Positions 5,766 through 7,921 of a stretch of 7,921 nt of DNA are shown in pieces. The stretch covers positions 1 through 7,921 of the forward strand of contig CAIQIL010000483.1 in the NCBI GenBank assembly GCA_903871865.1, in the 5' to 3' direction. Position 1 is the stretch's first letter. Each line of letters starts with the position of its first letter. The notes below the pieces were generated by a model, which made no database searches, was not told the origin of the DNA, and was given only the letters and a program-made list of their open reading frames with translations. This DNA is from an uncultured Burkholderiales bacterium. Lineage in GTDB: Bacteria > Pseudomonadota > Gammaproteobacteria > Burkholderiales > Burkholderiaceae_C. The translations under genes and the position numbers were made by a program.

Positions 5766-7337
5766 TCAGCGGCGGCGGCTGGTGCTGCCGCCGAGGATGG
5801 AGCCCAGCACGCCGCGGATGATCTCGCGGCCCACGGTCGAGCCGATCGTGCGTGCCGCCGACTTGGCGACCGTCTCCAGGATGGAGTCCTTGCGGCCATT
5901 GCTTTTCAGCAGGTCGCCGGCCATGTCGCCCAACCAGCCTCCAGCGCCTGCCGTGGCGGCACCCGCAGCGGCATCGCCTGCACCGCCGCGCAGCGCATCG
6001 GCGGCTTCCTCGCGCATGGAGCGCGCACCGCCCGCAGCCGTCGGGGCCGATGTCGGTGAGGCCGCGGCACGGCCCTTGAGCTTCTCGTAGGCCGATTCAC
6101 GGTCCACCGTCTGCTCGTACACGCCCGACACCAGCGAGTCTTTCAGCAGCTGCTGGCGCTGCTCGGCCGTGATCGGTCCGATCTGGCTGCCCGGCGGCAG
6201 GATGAAGACGCGCTCGGTGATGGCCGGGCGGCCCTTCTCATCCAGCATGCTGACCAGGGCCTCGCCCACGCCCAGCTCGGTGATGACCGTGGCGATGTCC
6301 AGACCCGGGTTGGCGCGCATCGTCTCGGCCGCGGCCTTGACGGCCTTCTGGTCGCGCGGCGTGAAGGCGCGCAGGGCGTGCTGCACGCGGTTGCCCAGCT
6401 GGCCCAGCACGGTGTCGGGCACGTCCAGCGGGTTCTGCGTCACGAAATAGACGCCCACGCCCTTGGAGCGCACCAGGCGCACGACCAGCTCGATGCGCTC
6501 GACCAGCGCGGAGGGCGCGTCTTTGAACAGCAGGTGGGCCTCGTCGAAGAAGAACACCAGCTTGGGCTTGTCCAGGTCGCCCACCTCGGGCAGGGTCTCG
6601 AACAGCTCCGACAGCATCCACAGCAGGAAGGTGGCGTACAGGCGCGGCGCGTTCATCAGCTTGTCGGCCGCCAGGATGTTGACGACGCCCTTGCCGCCCA
6701 CCGTCTGCATGAAGTCGCCGATGTTGAGCATGGGCTCGCCAAAGAAGCGGTCTCCGCCTTGCTCATCGACCTGCAGCAGGCCACGCTGGATGGCACCGAT
6801 GCTGGCCGGGCTGATGTTGCCGTACTCGGTGGTGAACTGGCTGGCGTTGTCGCCCACGTGCTGCAGCATGGCGCGCAGGTCTTTGAGGTCGAGCAGCAGC
6901 AGGCCGTTGTCATCGGCGACCTTGAAGACCAACTGCAAGACACCTTGTTGCGTGTCGTTCAAATCGAGCATGCGGCCCAGCAGCAGCGGGCCCATGTCGG
7001 AGATGGTGGCGCGCACCGGGTGGCCCTGCTGGCCGAAGACGTCCCACAGCGTGGTCGGGCAGGCCACGGCGGTGGGGGTGTCCAGTCCACGTTCCTGGAG
7101 GATGCCGGCGAGCTTGTCGCTGACCTTGCCCGTTTGCGAGATGCCGGTCAGGTCGCCCTTGACGTCGGCCATGAAGACGGGCACGCCGATGGCGCTGAAG
7201 CTTTCGGCCAGCTTTTGCAGGCTGATGGTCTTGCCTGTGCCGGTGGCGCCGGTGATGAGGCCATGGCGGTTGGCCAGGGCGGGCAGCAGGTGGCAGGCGG
7301 TCTCGCCGTGGACAGCAAGGAGGATGGGGTCGGTCAT
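5766..7337 (-). CDS. yjgR: HerA-like ATPase, YjgR family (DUF853)
   Basis: This cytoplasmic P-loop ATPase of the HerA/FtsK clade belongs to the YjgR family, whose biological role is not settled. The 523-residue product is a little over the usual length of about 500. Walker A GATGTGKT is at residues 30-37, with LITG before it, and Walker [12 protein letters not shown] is at 261-271 (D265, E266). [38 protein letters not shown] (split here as 297-334) is the sensor and arginine-finger region typical of this family. Residues 425-475 are an Ala/Gly-rich linker, and the C-terminal helix (483-519) ends in a basic RRR. The ATG at 7337 ([11 protein letters not shown]) has a clear AGGAG five bases upstream. 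The open frame extends 85 codons further upstream without homology. No NurA nuclease gene, the partner of archaeal HerA, lies beside it. It is divergent from yebC and convergent with the secreted-protein gene, so it is probably monocistronic. Confidence 0.94.
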   Translation of the reverse strand: MTDPILLAVHGETACHLLPALANRHGLITGATGTGKTISLQKLAESFSAIGVPVFMADVKGDLTGISQTGKVSDKLAGILQERGLDTPTAVACPTTLWDVFGQQGHPVRATISDMGPLLLGRMLDLNDTQQGVLQLVFKVADDNGLLLLDLKDLRAMLQHVGDNASQFTTEYGNISPASIGAIQRGLLQVDEQGGDRFFGEPMLNIGDFMQTVGGKGVVNILAADKLMNAPRLYATFLLWMLSELFETLPEVGDLDKPKLVFFFDEAHLLFKDAPSALVERIELVVRLVRSKGVGVYFVTQNPLDVPDTVLGQLGNRVQHALRAFTPRDQKAVKAAAETMRANPGLDIATVITELGVGEALVSMLDEKGRPAITERVFILPPGSQIGPITAEQRQQLLKDSLVSGVYEQTVDRESAYEKLKGRAAASPTSAPTAAGGARSMREEAADALRGGAGDAAAGAATAGAGGWLGDMAGDLLKSNGRKDSILETVAKSAARTIGSTVGREIIRGVLGSILGGSTSRRR

Positions 7338-7427
7338 GGGGTCTCCTGGGCGCTGAAATCGGTGTTGGGCCAGCGGTGCGGGCGGGGGTTTGCGGCCGGG
7401 ATTGGCGGGGACGACCCGGCGCGAAGG

Positions 7428-7433
7428 TAAAAT
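7428..7433 (+). promoter_or_regulatory. Probable -10 element of yebC
   Basis: TAAAAT within GGTAAAATCG is one mismatch from the -10 consensus and lies 118 bases before the yebC ATG. The nearest -35-like TTGGCG (7402-7407) gives a 20-base spacer, which is too long, so the -35 is unresolved. Transcription would start near 7440, leaving a leader of about 110 bases. Confidence 0.45.
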
Positions 7434-7443
7434 CGAAGTATCT

Positions 7444-7460
7444 CCCAGGTTTTTCCTGGG
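7444..7460 (+). repeat. Hairpin CCCAGG-TTTTT-CCTGGG in the yebC leader
   Basis: A perfect six-pair stem (CCCAGG, 7444-7449; CCTGGG, 7455-7460) encloses five T residues, and a further wobble pair (7443 with 7461) extends it. It would lie at the very 5' end of the yebC transcript if the -10 at 7428 is used. The T-run is in the loop and not after the stem, so it is not an intrinsic terminator. It could stabilise the mRNA end or be regulatory. Confidence 0.5.
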
Positions 7461-7539
7461 GCTGCGCGCGCGCCGGTGAGCCACCAGCGTGCGCGTCGGC
7501 ATTGACCCATCGCCACATTTCGCCCCACATTTTCTTTCC

Positions 7540-7543
7540 GGAG
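7540..7543 (+). promoter_or_regulatory. Ribosome binding site GGAG of yebC
   Basis: GGAG lies eight bases before the ATG at 7552 and supports that start. Confidence 0.75.
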
Positions 7544-7551
7544 CACGCACC

Positions 7552-7921
7552 ATGGCCGGCCATTCCAAATGGGCCAACATCCAGCATCGCAAGGGTCGTC
7601 AAGACGAAAAGCGAGGCAAGATCTGGACCCGTCTCACCCGTGAAATCATCGTGGCCGCCCGTGCTGGCGGGGCCGATGTCAACATGAACCCGCGCCTGCG
7701 TCTGGCCATCGAGAAGGCCAAGGCCGCGAACATGCCGGCCGACAACATCAAGCGCAACGTGGACAAGGCCACGGGCAACCTGGATGGCGTCACCTACGAG
7801 GAAATCCGCTACGAAGGCTACGGCATCGGCGGCGCTGCCATCATGGTGGACACCATGACCGACAACCGCGTGCGCACCGTGGCCGAAGTGCGCCACGCCT
7901 TCAGCAAGTACGGCGGCAACA
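7552..7921 (+). CDS. yebC: YebC/TACO1 family protein, N-terminal part, 3' end outside window
   Basis: YebC proteins are cytoplasmic, have long been annotated as transcriptional regulators, and are related to mitochondrial TACO1. More recent work links the family to translation, relieving ribosome stalling. The first 123 codons are visible, of about 240 usual. The hallmark N-terminus [27 protein letters not shown] is present (split here as residues 1-27). Next come the conserved [23 protein letters not shown] region (47-69) and the start of the second domain, [28 protein letters not shown] (83-110). The frame is intact to the right edge. GGAG eight bases upstream supports the ATG. The gene is divergent from the HerA-like ATPase gene, and the leader before it is about 110 bases if the TAAAAT at 7428 is the promoter. 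The family call is certain; which role applies here is not shown by the sequence. Confidence 0.97.
   Translation, partial: MAGHSKWANIQHRKGRQDEKRGKIWTRLTREIIVAARAGGADVNMNPRLRLAIEKAKAANMPADNIKRNVDKATGNLDGVTYEEIRYEGYGIGGAAIMVDTMTDNRVRTVAEVRHAFSKYGGN

Noticed and set aside
6378..7430. A 350-codon + strand open frame opposite the HerA-like ATPase gene
   Set aside because: Composition (H, Q, G, V, A) is that of antisense GC-rich coding sequence; the minus-strand gene is complete with Walker A and B.
7476..7505. Short GTG-started frame (nine codons, Arg/His-rich) in the yebC leader, a possible leader peptide
   Set aside because: There is no ribosome binding site, the length is expected by chance, and there is no terminator hairpin after it, so attenuation is not supported.
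1..7921. Defence island, prophage, transposon, toxin-antitoxin or CRISPR content
   Set aside because: All genes but one belong to conserved housekeeping families, composition is uniform, and no integrase, transposase, terminal repeats or spaced repeats were seen. The HerA-like ATPase is the YjgR type, without the NurA or SIR2 partner found in defence systems.

Overview
The window is GC-rich bacterial chromosome, densely packed with conserved housekeeping genes. The gene set and protein types (MurJ, RadA, a BACH/YciA-like thioesterase, Alr, stand-alone LplT, a YjgR/HerA-type ATPase, YebC), strong G/C at third codon positions and many long opposite-strand mirror frames suggest a betaproteobacterium of the Burkholderiales, probably Comamonadaceae or a close relative. 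The genus cannot be set from this sequence. I see no insertion sequence, integrase, tRNA, rRNA, CRISPR array or other sign of an accessory island.

Layout: the 3' part of murJ (lipid II flippase) enters from the left on the + strand and ends at 631. It converges on a minus-strand run, read right to left: alr (3746-2583), a hotdog-fold acyl-CoA thioesterase (2558-2058) and radA (2041-668). The gaps are only 24 and 16 bases, so this is probably one operon. Divergent from alr, across 141 bases, lies lplT (3888-5171), the lysophospholipid transporter. After an 82-base gap rich in inverted repeats comes a short gene (5254-5733) for a secreted protein with V-Y-A/V-P-Q-P repeats and an Arg/Asp-rich tail. 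That gene converges on a minus-strand HerA-like ATPase gene (7337-5766). The ATPase gene is divergent, across 214 bases, from yebC (7552 to beyond the right edge).

Functional theme: several genes serve the envelope. Alr makes D-alanine for peptidoglycan, MurJ flips the finished lipid II precursor, LplT recovers lysophospholipids, and the small secreted protein is exported. RadA (recombination), the HerA-like ATPase and YebC (translation or transcription factor) are general housekeeping genes.

I found no convincing novel multi-gene system. The most interesting points are non-coding: (1) competing inverted repeats just upstream of the secreted-protein gene, (2) a tandem plus inverted GCGCCAC arrangement abutting an extended -10 promoter of lplT, and (3) a structured leader before yebC. 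The secreted low-complexity protein is the only gene without a recognised function.
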